Below are positions 15,117 through 23,914 of a stretch of DNA of 26,433 nt, piece after piece (within the stretch, counting starts at the first letter, position 1; every line of letters starts with the position of its first letter). The stretch lies in contig CAYLNH010000071.1 in assembly GCA_964384625.1 (NCBI GenBank), forward strand, positions 1-26,433. The letters are read 5' to 3'. Origin of the DNA: CAYLNH01 sp964384625. GTDB lineage: Bacteria > Verrucomicrobiota > Lentisphaeria > JABSQK01. The notes beneath the pieces are model-generated. The model did not search any database. It was not told the origin of the DNA and saw nothing but the letters and a program-made list of their open reading frames with translations. The position numbers and the translations under genes were made by a program.

Positions 15117-15313
15117 CAAACGCGCTCGCCGAGCATTTTCCCGGGAGGGGGTAATCCAGGCTACGTTGTTCAAGGCCGTTTTACCCCTGGCTCGGACAGT
15201 GCGCCTTCAGGGCGGCTTGAATCGACCGGACCTTCAGACAGGACTCCGGCCGCAAAGCGAAACGCCGGCCATATCTCAAACCGCTTGAGGCAGCGCCATT
15301 CGGGAATAGAGGC

Positions 15314-16099
15314 TCATTTCGTTTTGCCGAACAACTCGCGGAAGAAATCCTGCATTGCCTCCCAGGACCTCCTTGCAGCTTGCTTATCGTACGCTGCCCC
15401 GCGGCTGGGGTCGTTGCCGGCGCCGGGGTCGGTGAAGGAGTGTACGGCGCCGCCGTAGAGCACGATCTGCCAGTCGACCTTGGCGGCGCGCAGCTCATCG
15501 GCCAGAGCGACAACGTCCTTCATCGGTGCATGCGGGTCGTCGCCGCCGTGGAGCACGAGGACCTTGGCTTTGATGTTCTTCGCGTCTTCCGGTGCATTCG
15601 TGGTCAGGCCGCCGTGGAAACTGACTACGCCCCTGGTAGCGGCGCCGCTGCGCGCCATTTCCAGCACGGTTGTGCCGCCGAAGCAGTAGCCGATCGCGGC
15701 GGTTGCGGCGGCATCGACCCGGGGAAGGGATTTGAGCTTCGCAAGGCCGACATTTGCCCGTTGGCGCAGCAGCTTGCGGTCGCCCCCGCGGTATTTGGTC
15801 GCGAGGGCACGGGCTTCTTTGGCGTTCTTCGCTCGTACGCCCTTGCCGTAGATGTCCAAAGCGAACGCGACATATCCGAGTTTGGCCAGTTCTCTGGCGC
15901 TGTCCATCTCGTGCTTGCCAAGACCTTTCCAGGCGTGGCACACCAGAATGCCGGGCCGCTTGCCGGTGATCGAGGCGTCGTACGCGAGGAAGCCGCTGAG
16001 CACAACGTTGCCGTCTTTGTAATCGACTGTTTCGGTCTTGATTTCCTGCGCCGCGACGGCAAAGGCTGTCAAAAAAAGCGTCAAAGCAAGTGGTTTCAC
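15314..16099 (-). CDS. Dienelactone hydrolase family protein, exported
   Basis: Alpha/beta hydrolase of 261 residues in the dienelactone hydrolase family, with a short signal peptide (MKPLALTLFLTAFAVAAQ, cleavage probably before or after Q18). Catalytic residues: C139 in GYCFGG, D187 or D188 in HGGDDPHAP and H220 in GAVHSF. Members hydrolyse cyclic lactones or esters; in a polysaccharide setting the target could be a sugar ester, but that is a guess. The start is GTG at 16099, with GGGAG eight bases upstream; the ATG between them is out of frame. It stands downstream of the sulfatase on the same strand with a 128-base gap, so they may share a transcript. Confidence 0.85.
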   Translation of the reverse strand: MKPLALTLFLTAFAVAAQEIKTETVDYKDGNVVLSGFLAYDASITGKRPGILVCHAWKGLGKHEMDSARELAKLGYVAFALDIYGKGVRAKNAKEARALATKYRGGDRKLLRQRANVGLAKLKSLPRVDAAATAAIGYCFGGTTVLEMARSGAATRGVVSFHGGLTTNAPEDAKNIKAKVLVLHGGDDPHAPMKDVVALADELRAAKVDWQIVLYGGAVHSFTDPGAGNDPSRGAAYDKQAARRSWEAMQDFFRELFGKTK

Positions 16100-16227
16100 T
16101 GTGGCATCTCCCAGTTAGAGTCCGGCAGTGAATTCAGCGACGGCGCCTGGCGATGTCATCGATGGGCCCAACAAGGTCGCGGTCCGGCAGTCGCTGCCGG
16201 GCTGTGCCGCCGGCGCGAGCAGTTCCT

Positions 16228-18003
16228 TCACCCGAGCCGTTTGACGTACACATAGTACGCCGAGCAGTAGAGGCCGTGGGCATTGCAGAACTGGGCGCGA
16301 ACATGGTAGTTGCCCTGCTTCAGCTCTGCCTTGATCTCCGCGCCCGGCGCGTCCGCCGCGATGTCCGTACAGAGCTTGGGCCGGCCGGAGATGCTCAGAC
16401 ATGCCGTCTCAAAAGGCAATGCCTTGCCGCCGGTATACAATCGTTCGGCGCCGGGTTGAACAAAGCCGTCCTGCCGCCAGTCGACGTCGTCGCCGTCGAT
16501 GCCGGCCGTTACCCTGTGGCCGGCTTCCTCCGGCCAGCGGCGCAAGTCGAATACATACACGCCGTCCTGCTCGACGTAGATCTCCCACCAGCCGTGACAG
16601 ATCTCGCCGCCGCGCACCTGGCCCTGGTTCCAGACGACCGCATGATCCAGTTCGTTCCGCAGATCATGCGTGCGCAGCACGGTGTCGACCTGCACTTCAG
16701 CACCGATGGAGTGCGGGACTTCCGCGTCGATGTCTTCGGCACATAGCGCCCACCATTCTTCGTAGGCGGCCTGCATCCGGCGCACGCGGTTCGGGTGCTC
16801 GTCGGCCACATTCGCCGTTTGCCCGGGATCCGCGGCGAGATCGTACAACTCCTCCTTGTTGACCAGTCGCCAGGTGTCCTGCATAACGCAGCTCAGCCGC
16901 CACTTCAACGGGTTCGCGACCCGTTGTGTGTCCGTGGCGATGACGCGTTCGCGCCACTCAGGACCTCCTTCGCCGCGCAACAACGGGACAAAACTGCGGC
17001 CATGGAACGTGCGCTCAGGCGGCACGTCCACGCCGCACAGTTCCAGGATGCTCGGCATGAAGTCGATGTAGGCCGTCAGCTCGTCGACCGTCCGGCCGCC
17101 GTCGATTTCGCCGTTGGGCCAACGGATGAAGAACGGCACGCGGTGGCCGCCGTCGTAAGGGCTCCCTTTGTGCCCGCGCATCCCGGAGTTGTACTGATTT
17201 GCATCCGGATCGCCAACGCCGGTCTGGCCGTTGTCGCTCATGAAGATCAACACGGTGTTGTCTTCAATCCCGAGGTCCTGCAGTCTGGCGCGCAGCGCGC
17301 CGAAGTTCTCGTCGATGTTTGTGATCATCCCGAGGAAACGGGCGTAGTTCTCGCTGTCGGTCTTGCCCTTGTAGAATTCGTGATAGCGGGGCTCGACGTT
17401 GAAGGGGCTGTGCGGCGCGTTGGTCGAGATGTAACAGAAGAACGGCTGCGCCGGCCCTGAGTCTGTCGACCGGGTTGCCGACTCGATGTATCGCAGGGCT
17501 TCACGGAAGAAGACGTCGGTGCAGTAGCCGTCGAACTTCTGTGGTTCGCCGTTGACCATGTAGGTGTCGTCGAAGTAGTCGTTGCCCCAATAGTCCGGTT
17601 GCTGGCTGACGCCGCCGCCGCCGTGGCAGACGACGGTTTCGAAGCCGCGGTCCTGCGGGCGGTAGGGATACTCATCGCCCAGATGCCATTTGCCGAACAT
17701 GCCGGTGCGATAACCGGCATCTCGCAGCGCCGTGGCCAGGGACCACTCATCGCGCCGCAGTAAGGAACGCCCGCCGATCGTGTGCCAGACGCCGGTGGAA
17801 TTGCAGTAATGCCCGGTCATCAGGCCGGCCCGGGTCGGCGCACAGGTGGTCCCGGTATGGAACTGATCCAGTCGGACGGACTGCGCGTGAAACGTGTCGA
17901 TATTGGGCGTCTTGATAAATGGGTGACCATGGCATCCGAGCGGCGGATAGCCCTGATCGTCGGTCAGCACGAAAATGACATTCGGTCGAGTGGCAGCAGA
18001 CAT
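16228..18003 (-). CDS. Sulfatase, formylglycine-dependent, with C-terminal beta domain
   Basis: Sulfatase of the alkaline-phosphatase fold, 591 residues. The N-terminus starts at the first strand (RPNVIFVLTDDQGYPPLG) with metal ligands D15 and D16. The modification motif is CAPTRAGLMTG, so C54 should be converted to formylglycine by an anaerobic (radical SAM) or aerobic maturase not seen here. Other ligands: FGKWHLGD, MSDNGQTG and GHKGSPYDGGHRVPFF. The last 150 residues form an extra beta-rich domain (GWWEIYVEQDGVYVFDLRRW), seen on other sulfatases of this group and perhaps sugar-binding. No signal peptide, so desulfation would take place in the cytoplasm. The ATG at 18003 has AAGGGA seven bases upstream; an earlier in-frame start is unlikely. 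A hairpin (GCTTCG/CGAAGC, 18017-18037) lies just upstream of it. The AraC gene lies 245 bases upstream. Confidence 0.93.
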   Translation of the reverse strand: MSAATRPNVIFVLTDDQGYPPLGCHGHPFIKTPNIDTFHAQSVRLDQFHTGTTCAPTRAGLMTGHYCNSTGVWHTIGGRSLLRRDEWSLATALRDAGYRTGMFGKWHLGDEYPYRPQDRGFETVVCHGGGGVSQQPDYWGNDYFDDTYMVNGEPQKFDGYCTDVFFREALRYIESATRSTDSGPAQPFFCYISTNAPHSPFNVEPRYHEFYKGKTDSENYARFLGMITNIDENFGALRARLQDLGIEDNTVLIFMSDNGQTGVGDPDANQYNSGMRGHKGSPYDGGHRVPFFIRWPNGEIDGGRTVDELTAYIDFMPSILELCGVDVPPERTFHGRSFVPLLRGEGGPEWRERVIATDTQRVANPLKWRLSCVMQDTWRLVNKEELYDLAADPGQTANVADEHPNRVRRMQAAYEEWWALCAEDIDAEVPHSIGAEVQVDTVLRTHDLRNELDHAVVWNQGQVRGGEICHGWWEIYVEQDGVYVFDLRRWPEEAGHRVTAGIDGDDVDWRQDGFVQPGAERLYTGGKALPFETACLSISGRPKLCTDIAADAPGAEIKAELKQGNYHVRAQFCNAHGLYCSAYYVYVKRLG

Positions 18004-18248
18004 GTGAGGGTCCCTTGCTTCGGTTGTTGCACGAAGCATTCACCGTAGCGCCGACATCGCAGAATGGAAGAGGAACCGGTGCAGATCGGCGAGTCGCACG
18101 TCCGGCTCGACGGTCCACGTTGCCCTGAAGCTGACAGGTCTTCGCCGGCCGAATCAATCTCCGATGGCTCGGCATGGACTGGCTGCAGGTGGGCGGCCGA
18201 CCAGAGCAGCTGCCGGCTGCAGAATGCACGGCAGGGAAACGCTGATAA

Positions 18249-19094
18249 TCACGCGGGACCAGCATTGCGGCGAAAGGCGCCGGGGCTCATGCCGTAGCGC
18301 CGGCGAAAGACCTTGGCGAAGTAGTTCTCGGACGCATAGCCGCAGGCACGCGCTACAGTCTTGATCGGCTGCCGGCCCGCACGCAGGAGTATCGTCGCAT
18401 GCTCCAGACGCAAACGCGTGAGGTATTCGGAGAACCCGATGCCCGCATGCCGCCGGCAAAGACGGGAGATATGATTCGGATGCAGCTGCAGCGCGGCAGC
18501 CACGGCGCTGCGGTCCAGCGGCTGGTCAAAGCTCTCATGCAAATACTCGCTCACCGCCTGCCACGTGGCATGGCCTTTGCCGAGTGACGTGTCGCGCTGC
18601 TCAAATTCTTCAGCCACCAGCTCCACCAGGCTCTGCAGCAGCGGGATCGCCGCCGGTGAAGGCCGGCCGCTCAACGCCGACAGCGCCTGCAATACCGGTT
18701 CGACCGGGCCGATGAATCCCGGGGCGCGCTGAATCGTGCACTCCCGACGCGTCGGTGTCCGCGGCAGTGCCTTCCACGTCAGCGATGTGTATCGCGGATC
18801 GAAGATGACGGTGACCAGAGTAAAACGTCCACGCATAATCGGCTTGTGCCAGCTGTCTGACGGCGCAAACAAAGCAGTCCCGGGCTTGAAGGGAAGGTCC
18901 TGCGGCATGCCGTCGACCAGGACCTGCATCTGGCGGCAGCCGCTTTCGATAAGAAAAAAACGGGCGCGCGGCGGGCACAGCGCATTGGCCGGCGCCGGTC
19001 CCGGTTCGGCAATGACCACGCGTTCCAGCGGTTGCCGCGCGACGGTTCGCAGCCGCTGCAACAGGTCCCCCGGTAATGGAGTCGTGTATGTCAT
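18249..19094 (-). CDS. AraC family regulator beside the sulfatase gene
   Basis: Regulator of 281 residues. The N-terminal half is a sensor domain (FFLIESGCRQMQVLVDG, LFAPSDSWHKPIMRGRFTL). The C-terminal double helix-turn-helix has LDRSAVAAALQLHPNHISRL and QPIKTVARACGYASENYFAK followed by VFRRRYGMSPGAFRR. It lies upstream of the sulfatase on the same strand and is divergent from the second sulfatase at 19508, so it could control either or both. The ATG at 19094 has no strong ribosome-binding site; this is the only start that keeps the N-terminus typical. The 245-base gap to the sulfatase shows no gene. Confidence 0.88.
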   Translation of the reverse strand: MTYTTPLPGDLLQRLRTVARQPLERVVIAEPGPAPANALCPPRARFFLIESGCRQMQVLVDGMPQDLPFKPGTALFAPSDSWHKPIMRGRFTLVTVIFDPRYTSLTWKALPRTPTRRECTIQRAPGFIGPVEPVLQALSALSGRPSPAAIPLLQSLVELVAEEFEQRDTSLGKGHATWQAVSEYLHESFDQPLDRSAVAAALQLHPNHISRLCRRHAGIGFSEYLTRLRLEHATILLRAGRQPIKTVARACGYASENYFAKVFRRRYGMSPGAFRRNAGPA

Positions 19095-19124
19095 TAATGT
19101 TACGATATTACCTGTTTGGGGCGA

Positions 19125-19151
19125 ATTCTACCATGGAATTGCCGTTGTCGA
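19125..19151 (-). promoter_or_regulatory. Possible promoter of the AraC gene
   Basis: On the minus strand TAGAAT (19130-19125) is a good -10 hexamer, with TCGACA (19151-19146) 15 bases upstream as a weak -35. The start codon is about 30 bases downstream. The spacer is short, so the match is tentative. Confidence 0.3.
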
Positions 19152-19507
19152 GCTCTTATTTTGATAGAACAGAAGACAAGACCGATCGGAGCCGGACATC
19201 GGTTGAGGTGGACGCGTTGCTGTTCTAGGTTGGCAGCCATAGAGCCGGCGGTGCGTCTGGCTTCGCTCTCTGTTGCCCCTTGGACGGCTATCTGCGGCGT
19301 CGTCCGGGAGGTCCATGAAGCATTCCGGAGTACCGCCTGGAGTCGACAAATCAGATGCCGCTGCAACGGCAGGTCATTCCGTCAATTCCGGCGTCACCAG
19401 GTCTCGAGGTCACCAGGTCCCCCTGTCTCGTCGGATCCGAATCCGGGCAGGAGTGAGGACAGGAATAAGGACAGGAAGACGGAGAGAAGCAAGGACAGGA
19501 GCATGCG
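19152..19507. other. Gene-free gap ending in a purine-rich repeat
   Basis: No convincing gene. From 19440 the plus strand is almost all purine, with AGGACAGGA three times (19456, 19468, 19492). The third copy supplies the ribosome-binding site of the second sulfatase. The rest of the gap should contain its promoter, but no clear hexamers were found. Confidence 0.55.
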
Positions 19508-20845
19508 ATGAGTACCGCCGAGAAACCGAACATTCTTTACATTCTCGCCGATGATCTGGGCTGGGGCGACGTGGGCTTCCACGGTTCCGAGATCCGTACG
19601 CCGACACTGGATCGACTGGCGGCGGACGGCGTTGAGTTGGACCAGCACTATGTCTGTCCGATGTGTACGCCGACCCGCGTCACGTTCATGAGTGGCCGCT
19701 TCCCGGGGCGGTTCGGCAAGCACGCTACCGTGCCGTCGAACGCGCCGGTCTTTCCGGATGGCTATCAGACGCTGGCCTGCCAGTTGCGCGATGCCGGTTA
19801 CGACACGGGGTTGTTCGGCAAATGGCATATGGGCTCTGACCCGGAGTACGGTCCGAACCACTATGGTTTCAATCACAGCTACGGCAGTCTGGCCGGCGGC
19901 GTGGACCCGTATAACCACTGCTACAAGCGCGGGCGCTTCAGCTTTACCTGGCATCGCAACGAAGTGAAAATGGAAGAGGTCGGCCACGTCACCGACCTGA
20001 TCACGAACGAGGCCTGCAACTGGCTTGGCTCGCGGACGGAACCGTGGTTCTGCTATGTTCCATTTACCGCGGTGCACCTGCCGATCAAAGCGCCGCAGGA
20101 GTGGATCGATCGCTATCAGTACGAGACCTACGACAAGGACCCCCTGCGTGATCGTTCGTTCAAACGCTACGCGGCGTACACCAGCCAGATGGACTGGGGC
20201 ATCGGCCGGATCATCGAGACGTTGGAATGCACCGGCCAACTGGACAACACGCTGGTGGTCTTCGCGTCCGACAACGGCGCCATCAGCCAGGCGCCGATCC
20301 ACAGCACGGACAAATATCCGGGATGGCAGGAGGAGATGCCGCGACTCGGCAGCAACGGTTCGTGGCGCGGCCAGAAGGCGACCATGTACGAAGGCGGCGT
20401 GCGTTCGCCGACCATCCTCTACTGGCGCGGCAAACTCCAGGCGGGACATGTTTCGTCACCGGTGCAGTCCGTCGACTGGGCGCCGACGTTGACGAAACTG
20501 GCCGGCTGCGACCTGAAAGAAGACCCGAAATGGGACGGCCGCGACATCTGGCCGGTGATCACCGGCGAGGAACAGACGGACCCGGAGCGTACGTTCTTCT
20601 GGAACTTCCGCGGGCGCAGTTTCGCCGCTATGCAGAATCAGTGGAAACTCGTGCAGAACGACGCCGACGAAGCGCCGGACGCATTGGAGCTGTATAACCT
20701 GGCCGAGGACCCGCGAGAGACGACGGATCTGGCGGCGGACAAACCGGAGCGCGTCCAGCAGTTGCTGGAGATCATCACCACCGAACGCGAGCAGGACGAT
20801 GCCGACAAACGCGAAGATGTCGATGGTCCGCTGATGGGGGTGTAG
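19508..20845 (+). CDS. Sulfatase, formylglycine-dependent, short form
   Basis: Sulfatase of 445 residues with no signal peptide. PNILYILADDLGWGDVGFHG gives metal ligands D15 and D16. The modification motif is CTPTRVTFMSG with C53. Further landmarks: FGKWHMGSDPEYGPNHYGF, FTAVHLPIKAP, VVFASDNGAISQ and WRGQKATMYEGGVRSPTILY. The end (LYNLAEDPRETTDLAADKPE) is the usual sulfatase tail, so it lacks the extra beta domain of the other sulfatase. AGGAG six bases before the ATG. It runs opposite to the other sulfatase and its AraC gene, sharing one upstream region with the latter. The sulfated sugar is unknown. Confidence 0.94.
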   Translation: MSTAEKPNILYILADDLGWGDVGFHGSEIRTPTLDRLAADGVELDQHYVCPMCTPTRVTFMSGRFPGRFGKHATVPSNAPVFPDGYQTLACQLRDAGYDTGLFGKWHMGSDPEYGPNHYGFNHSYGSLAGGVDPYNHCYKRGRFSFTWHRNEVKMEEVGHVTDLITNEACNWLGSRTEPWFCYVPFTAVHLPIKAPQEWIDRYQYETYDKDPLRDRSFKRYAAYTSQMDWGIGRIIETLECTGQLDNTLVVFASDNGAISQAPIHSTDKYPGWQEEMPRLGSNGSWRGQKATMYEGGVRSPTILYWRGKLQAGHVSSPVQSVDWAPTLTKLAGCDLKEDPKWDGRDIWPVITGEEQTDPERTFFWNFRGRSFAAMQNQWKLVQNDADEAPDALELYNLAEDPRETTDLAADKPERVQQLLEIITTEREQDDADKREDVDGPLMGV

Positions 20846-20910
20846 TGGGAGGAAGGATGACAAGAAAACGGGGGACAGGAAAATGAGGATGAAACGGGGT
20901 GAACTGCCGG

Positions 20911-20974
20911 GCCGGCTGAGCATGGCACACGGAGCCGGCAAGGAGTTTGCCCTTCGGTTCAGCGGCAGGGGCAA
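20911..20974. terminator. Two inverted repeats between convergent genes
   Basis: GCCGGCT (20911-20917)/AGCCGGC (20933-20939) and TTGCCC (20947-20952)/GGGCAA (20969-20974) lie in the 138-base gap between the sulfatase and the UroD-like gene, which converge. Loops are 15-16 bases and there is no T-run. Termination is suggested only by position. Confidence 0.3.
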
Positions 20975-20983
20975 GCCCAGTGC

Positions 20984-21925
20984 TCAAGTCGCATCACGCA
21001 CCCAATCCGCTGTTCGGCTCACGACCTCCGGGTCGGCGTCGTACGGAATCAGTGATCCCACCGTCGTGTTCGAGTGCGTGGACGCGAGCCGGAACACGCG
21101 TTCGGCTTCCTGCAGTGAATCATTCATACGACCGGCCTGGAATACGGCCGGTGCCATGTTGACGCGAACCGTCGGCCCTGCCGGAACCCGTGAGAGGAAT
21201 TTCACCTGATCGGTTTCCACCGGGCAGATGATGTAGTTTGGTTGCAGGTTCAAGAGGTCCTCCAGAATGTGAATGGTGTCGCCGCCGATAATCAACTGTG
21301 TGGGGCGATTGAGCCCTTCGAGGATTTGTCGGAGAGCTGGAGCGACGACTTTGCCGAACATGGCTGGCGATAACAATGGCGGCGTGACGGATGACTCAAA
21401 AAGGGAAATGCCGAAACCTTTGCTGTCCGCGAGCCGGGCGAACTTCTGTTGATTCGCGGCGAGTTGTTCGAGTGCCGCGGTCATCCGGTCCGGCTCCATG
21501 GCCAGATTGCAGATGGCATTCTCCATGCCGAGCAAATGACAGGCGATGGTGAACGGTCCGGACATCGGGATATGGACCTCGGCGTCCGGATTCTGTTCTG
21601 CAATTTGGCGGGCGGCGTCGAGGATCATTGGGATGCGGCCATGTTTTGCGGGGGCCAGTTCCAGTGCGAGCAGGTCATCAGGATCCGTAAAGATCGGGTC
21701 GCCGGCTGCGGGAACGCCGTTGTCGCCGGAATCGAGAATCGGGCAGCCATAGGCTTCGATCTCGACGTTGTAAATATCCAGGCCGACCACGCTGACGTCG
21801 TAGTGATAGGTGTTCATCGCCGCCTGCTGGGCGGCAACCAGGAGGTCCTGGTCGCGGGAGACGTCCCATGGGCGCTTGTCGATCAGGCTGGCGGCGTGGT
21901 CATAGCAGACGGGTTCGAACTTCAT
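20984..21925 (-). CDS. UroD superfamily protein, atypical
   Basis: Cytoplasmic TIM-barrel protein of 313 residues in the uroporphyrinogen decarboxylase / corrinoid methyltransferase superfamily. Features are HIPMSGPFTIACHLLGMENA (118-137) and the strand TQLIIGGDTIHILEDL (209-224). Methyltransferases of the MtaA type carry H-x-C in the corresponding strand (as in LHICG) to bind zinc; here it reads LIIGG. The RQAGRY motif of true UroD near the N-terminus is also absent. So neither heme synthesis nor standard methyl transfer is likely. The ATG at 21925 overlaps the stop of the epimerase gene (ATGA), which indicates translational coupling; the longer frame upstream lies inside that gene. The reaction is unknown, probably on a sugar-derived or C1 compound. 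Confidence 0.7.
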   Translation of the reverse strand: MKFEPVCYDHAASLIDKRPWDVSRDQDLLVAAQQAAMNTYHYDVSVVGLDIYNVEIEAYGCPILDSGDNGVPAAGDPIFTDPDDLLALELAPAKHGRIPMILDAARQIAEQNPDAEVHIPMSGPFTIACHLLGMENAICNLAMEPDRMTAALEQLAANQQKFARLADSKGFGISLFESSVTPPLLSPAMFGKVVAPALRQILEGLNRPTQLIIGGDTIHILEDLLNLQPNYIICPVETDQVKFLSRVPAGPTVRVNMAPAVFQAGRMNDSLQEAERVFRLASTHSNTTVGSLIPYDADPEVVSRTADWVRDAT

Positions 21926-22785
21926 GATTCCTGCTCGCCCTCCAGTCCTTGGCGCAGGAACGAGAAACCGGTGCTCACGAAGTTGTCCGCATCCGGGCAG
22001 ACATCGTGATACATGCCCCGCTGATGCGCGAATTCGACGTCGGCAGAGTTGTATGCTTCGAGCATCAGATAGCCGTCGAAGCTGATCTCCTGCAATGCAG
22101 TGAAGATTTCCGACCAGGGAACGAGACCGTCGCCTTTGGGTACGCCGCGATCGTTCTCGCAGCAGTGCAGCGCGAACAGCCGATCTCCGTAGCAATGGAT
22201 GGCATCTGCAAAACTGCGGATCTCGGTGAACATGTGATAGGTGTCGAGAATTGCCTGCAGGTTGTCGTGATCCGCCAGACGAATCAGTTCCATGATCTGC
22301 TCCGGGCGATTGGCGACGTGCGTGCGGAAATGACTCGATGCCTCGAGGGCCAGGGATACGCCGCGCGATTGCGCGTGCTCCGCCAGTTCATGCAGGCCCT
22401 CAGCGATGTTTTGGTACTCATCCCTTGGCGGTATGCGGCGTTTGACGATTCCTGGGCGGCCGTAGATCGCGCCGTTATAGCTGACGGCACCCAGTTCGGC
22501 GCCGAGATCAATGTACTTCTTGTGCCACTTCACACCGGCTTTGCGGTCTTCAGCGGAGTCGGCCGAGAGGTCGCAATGTGCCGGCCATTCGGCGCCGGGA
22601 CTGACGAAGATTTCCAGGTTCAGCGATTCCGCGTGCACGCGCGCGCGAGCAGCGTCGAAGTGGACGTCGTCGCCGACGGCGATCTCGATGACGTCAGCGC
22701 CGCGTTCTTTCAAACGGTCCATGACCCAGAACTGGTCATCATCCCAGCGCCGCGTGTAAATGTAGATGTGTGCGCCGTACTTCAC
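21922..22785 (-). CDS. Sugar epimerase/isomerase, tagatose 3-epimerase-like
   Basis: TIM-barrel enzyme of 287 residues of the D-tagatose/D-psicose 3-epimerase type. The four metal ligands of that family are all seen: E148 (LALEASSHF), D181 (AILDTYHM), H207 (LFALHCCEND) and E243 (YLMLEAYN). It would epimerise a ketose or keto-acid sugar at C3. The start is GTG at 22785 with GGAG nine bases upstream. The 3' end overlaps the UroD-like ATG by four bases. The HAD gene lies upstream on the same strand after a 109-base gap. Sequence does not tell the substrate. Confidence 0.85.
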   Translation of the reverse strand: MKYGAHIYIYTRRWDDDQFWVMDRLKERGADVIEIAVGDDVHFDAARARVHAESLNLEIFVSPGAEWPAHCDLSADSAEDRKAGVKWHKKYIDLGAELGAVSYNGAIYGRPGIVKRRIPPRDEYQNIAEGLHELAEHAQSRGVSLALEASSHFRTHVANRPEQIMELIRLADHDNLQAILDTYHMFTEIRSFADAIHCYGDRLFALHCCENDRGVPKGDGLVPWSEIFTALQEISFDGYLMLEAYNSADVEFAHQRGMYHDVCPDADNFVSTGFSFLRQGLEGEQES

Positions 22786-22828
22786 GAGGGCTTACTCCGC
22801 GCCGGAGAGCCTTCCCCCGATGTACGAT

Positions 22829-22888
22829 GAGCATCCCTGCTCTTGTCCGGAGTACAAGCATTTCTGCTTGTGACGCAACAGAAATGCT
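22829..22888. repeat. Hairpin repeats between HAD and epimerase genes
   Basis: GAGCA/TGCTC around TCCC (22829-22842), then CAAGCA/TGCTTG around TTTC (22855-22870), and AGCATTTCTG (22857-22866) paired with CAGAAATGCT (22879-22888) as an alternative 10-bp stem. The first is the reverse complement of the hairpin core at 12405-12420. Competing stems in a transcribed gap could modulate the expression of the downstream gene pair. Confidence 0.6.
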
Positions 22889-22894
22889 GAGCCC

Positions 22895-23782
22895 TTATGT
22901 TTGCCACGGCGGTGTTTCCGGCAGCATGGCGTCGAACGTGGCGATCAACTCGTCCTGATATGCCCCGGCGAATTCGTGAGCGAGAAACTTTGGATAGGCG
23001 TCTTCGACGAATCGCTCCCAAGACTCCGATTCTTTGCCGGGCAGTGTCGGGTAGAACAGCGCGCCCGCTTCCTGAGCGGCTTTCATGTCGTTCAAAGAGT
23101 CGCCGATCATCAGGACGCAGTTGTCGGCGTACTTGCCGCCGGCGGCCATGGTCAGGTGTTCTGATTTCTTGCCCAACTCCTGGCCGGCAATCAACTGGAC
23201 GAACTGCGCGATGTTGTGGTGCTCCCACTCACGGATGAGGTCTTCCTCCGGCGTCTGTGAGACAACGATGACATCGGACTTGTGCTGCATCACACCCAGT
23301 GCGGCCACGGCCCCGTCGAAGGGCGGGATCGGCTGCATGTCGTTGGCGATCGCGCTGCTGACATCAAGACTCCAGTCGAGTACCCGCTGCAGGTCGGCGT
23401 CATCGGTTCGTGCAACTTCTTCTTTCAGGGACGGGTTGCCCAGTGGCAGTCCGGAGTTGACATAGGCTTCCAGGGCCGTGCAGTCCGGCAGTTCGGCATG
23501 GTCAGCGGCATCCGGCCAGTCCTGCAGCAGACGGAAGACACGGAGCAGGGCGGGGAAGCGATTGGAACCGCGCCATTTTGAGCGAAGGTTGACGAACTCA
23601 GCCGCGGCTCGCACCTGCGGTTCGATCGCCTCGAGATGCCAATGCGAGACGATGCGGCCGTGGAAGAACTGTTTCTGCTTCACCTCCATCGTGTCGAAGA
23701 CACAGCCATCGGAGTCGACGCCGACGAAGTTGTCGCAGGTCGGGGAAAAATCGATCAGATCCTGTTTGGTATAAACGGGCAC
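22895..23782 (-). CDS. HAD family hydrolase
   Basis: Cytoplasmic phosphatase-like protein of 295 residues. HAD motifs: I with D23 and D25 (GVDSDGCVFDTM), II S175 (VIVVSQTP), III K205 or K206 (LGKKSEHL) and IV D228 and D232 (MIGDSLNDMKAA). A long cap is inserted between motifs I and II (about 32-165). Likely a sugar-phosphate phosphatase, first gene of the epimerase-UroD group. The start is GTG at 23782 with AGGAGG six bases upstream. The gene to the right runs the other way, so the promoter lies in the 166-base gap. Confidence 0.85.
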   Translation of the reverse strand: MPVYTKQDLIDFSPTCDNFVGVDSDGCVFDTMEVKQKQFFHGRIVSHWHLEAIEPQVRAAAEFVNLRSKWRGSNRFPALLRVFRLLQDWPDAADHAELPDCTALEAYVNSGLPLGNPSLKEEVARTDDADLQRVLDWSLDVSSAIANDMQPIPPFDGAVAALGVMQHKSDVIVVSQTPEEDLIREWEHHNIAQFVQLIAGQELGKKSEHLTMAAGGKYADNCVLMIGDSLNDMKAAQEAGALFYPTLPGKESESWERFVEDAYPKFLAHEFAGAYQDELIATFDAMLPETPPWQT

Positions 23783-23914
23783 GTGAAACCTCCTGTGTCA
23801 CACAAGGTATGTCGCGGGCGCAAAGGTGTCCAACGGCCATGGCGGAGAATAGACCGATCCGGCCGCGGTTCTGTTTGTCGCAGCGCTGTCCGGATGGTAT
23901 CGTACGTGCACGTG

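Noticed and set aside
19440..19507. Purine-rich repeat as a coding region
   Set aside because: The frames read as low-complexity peptides and the tract ends in the ribosome-binding site of the sulfatase.
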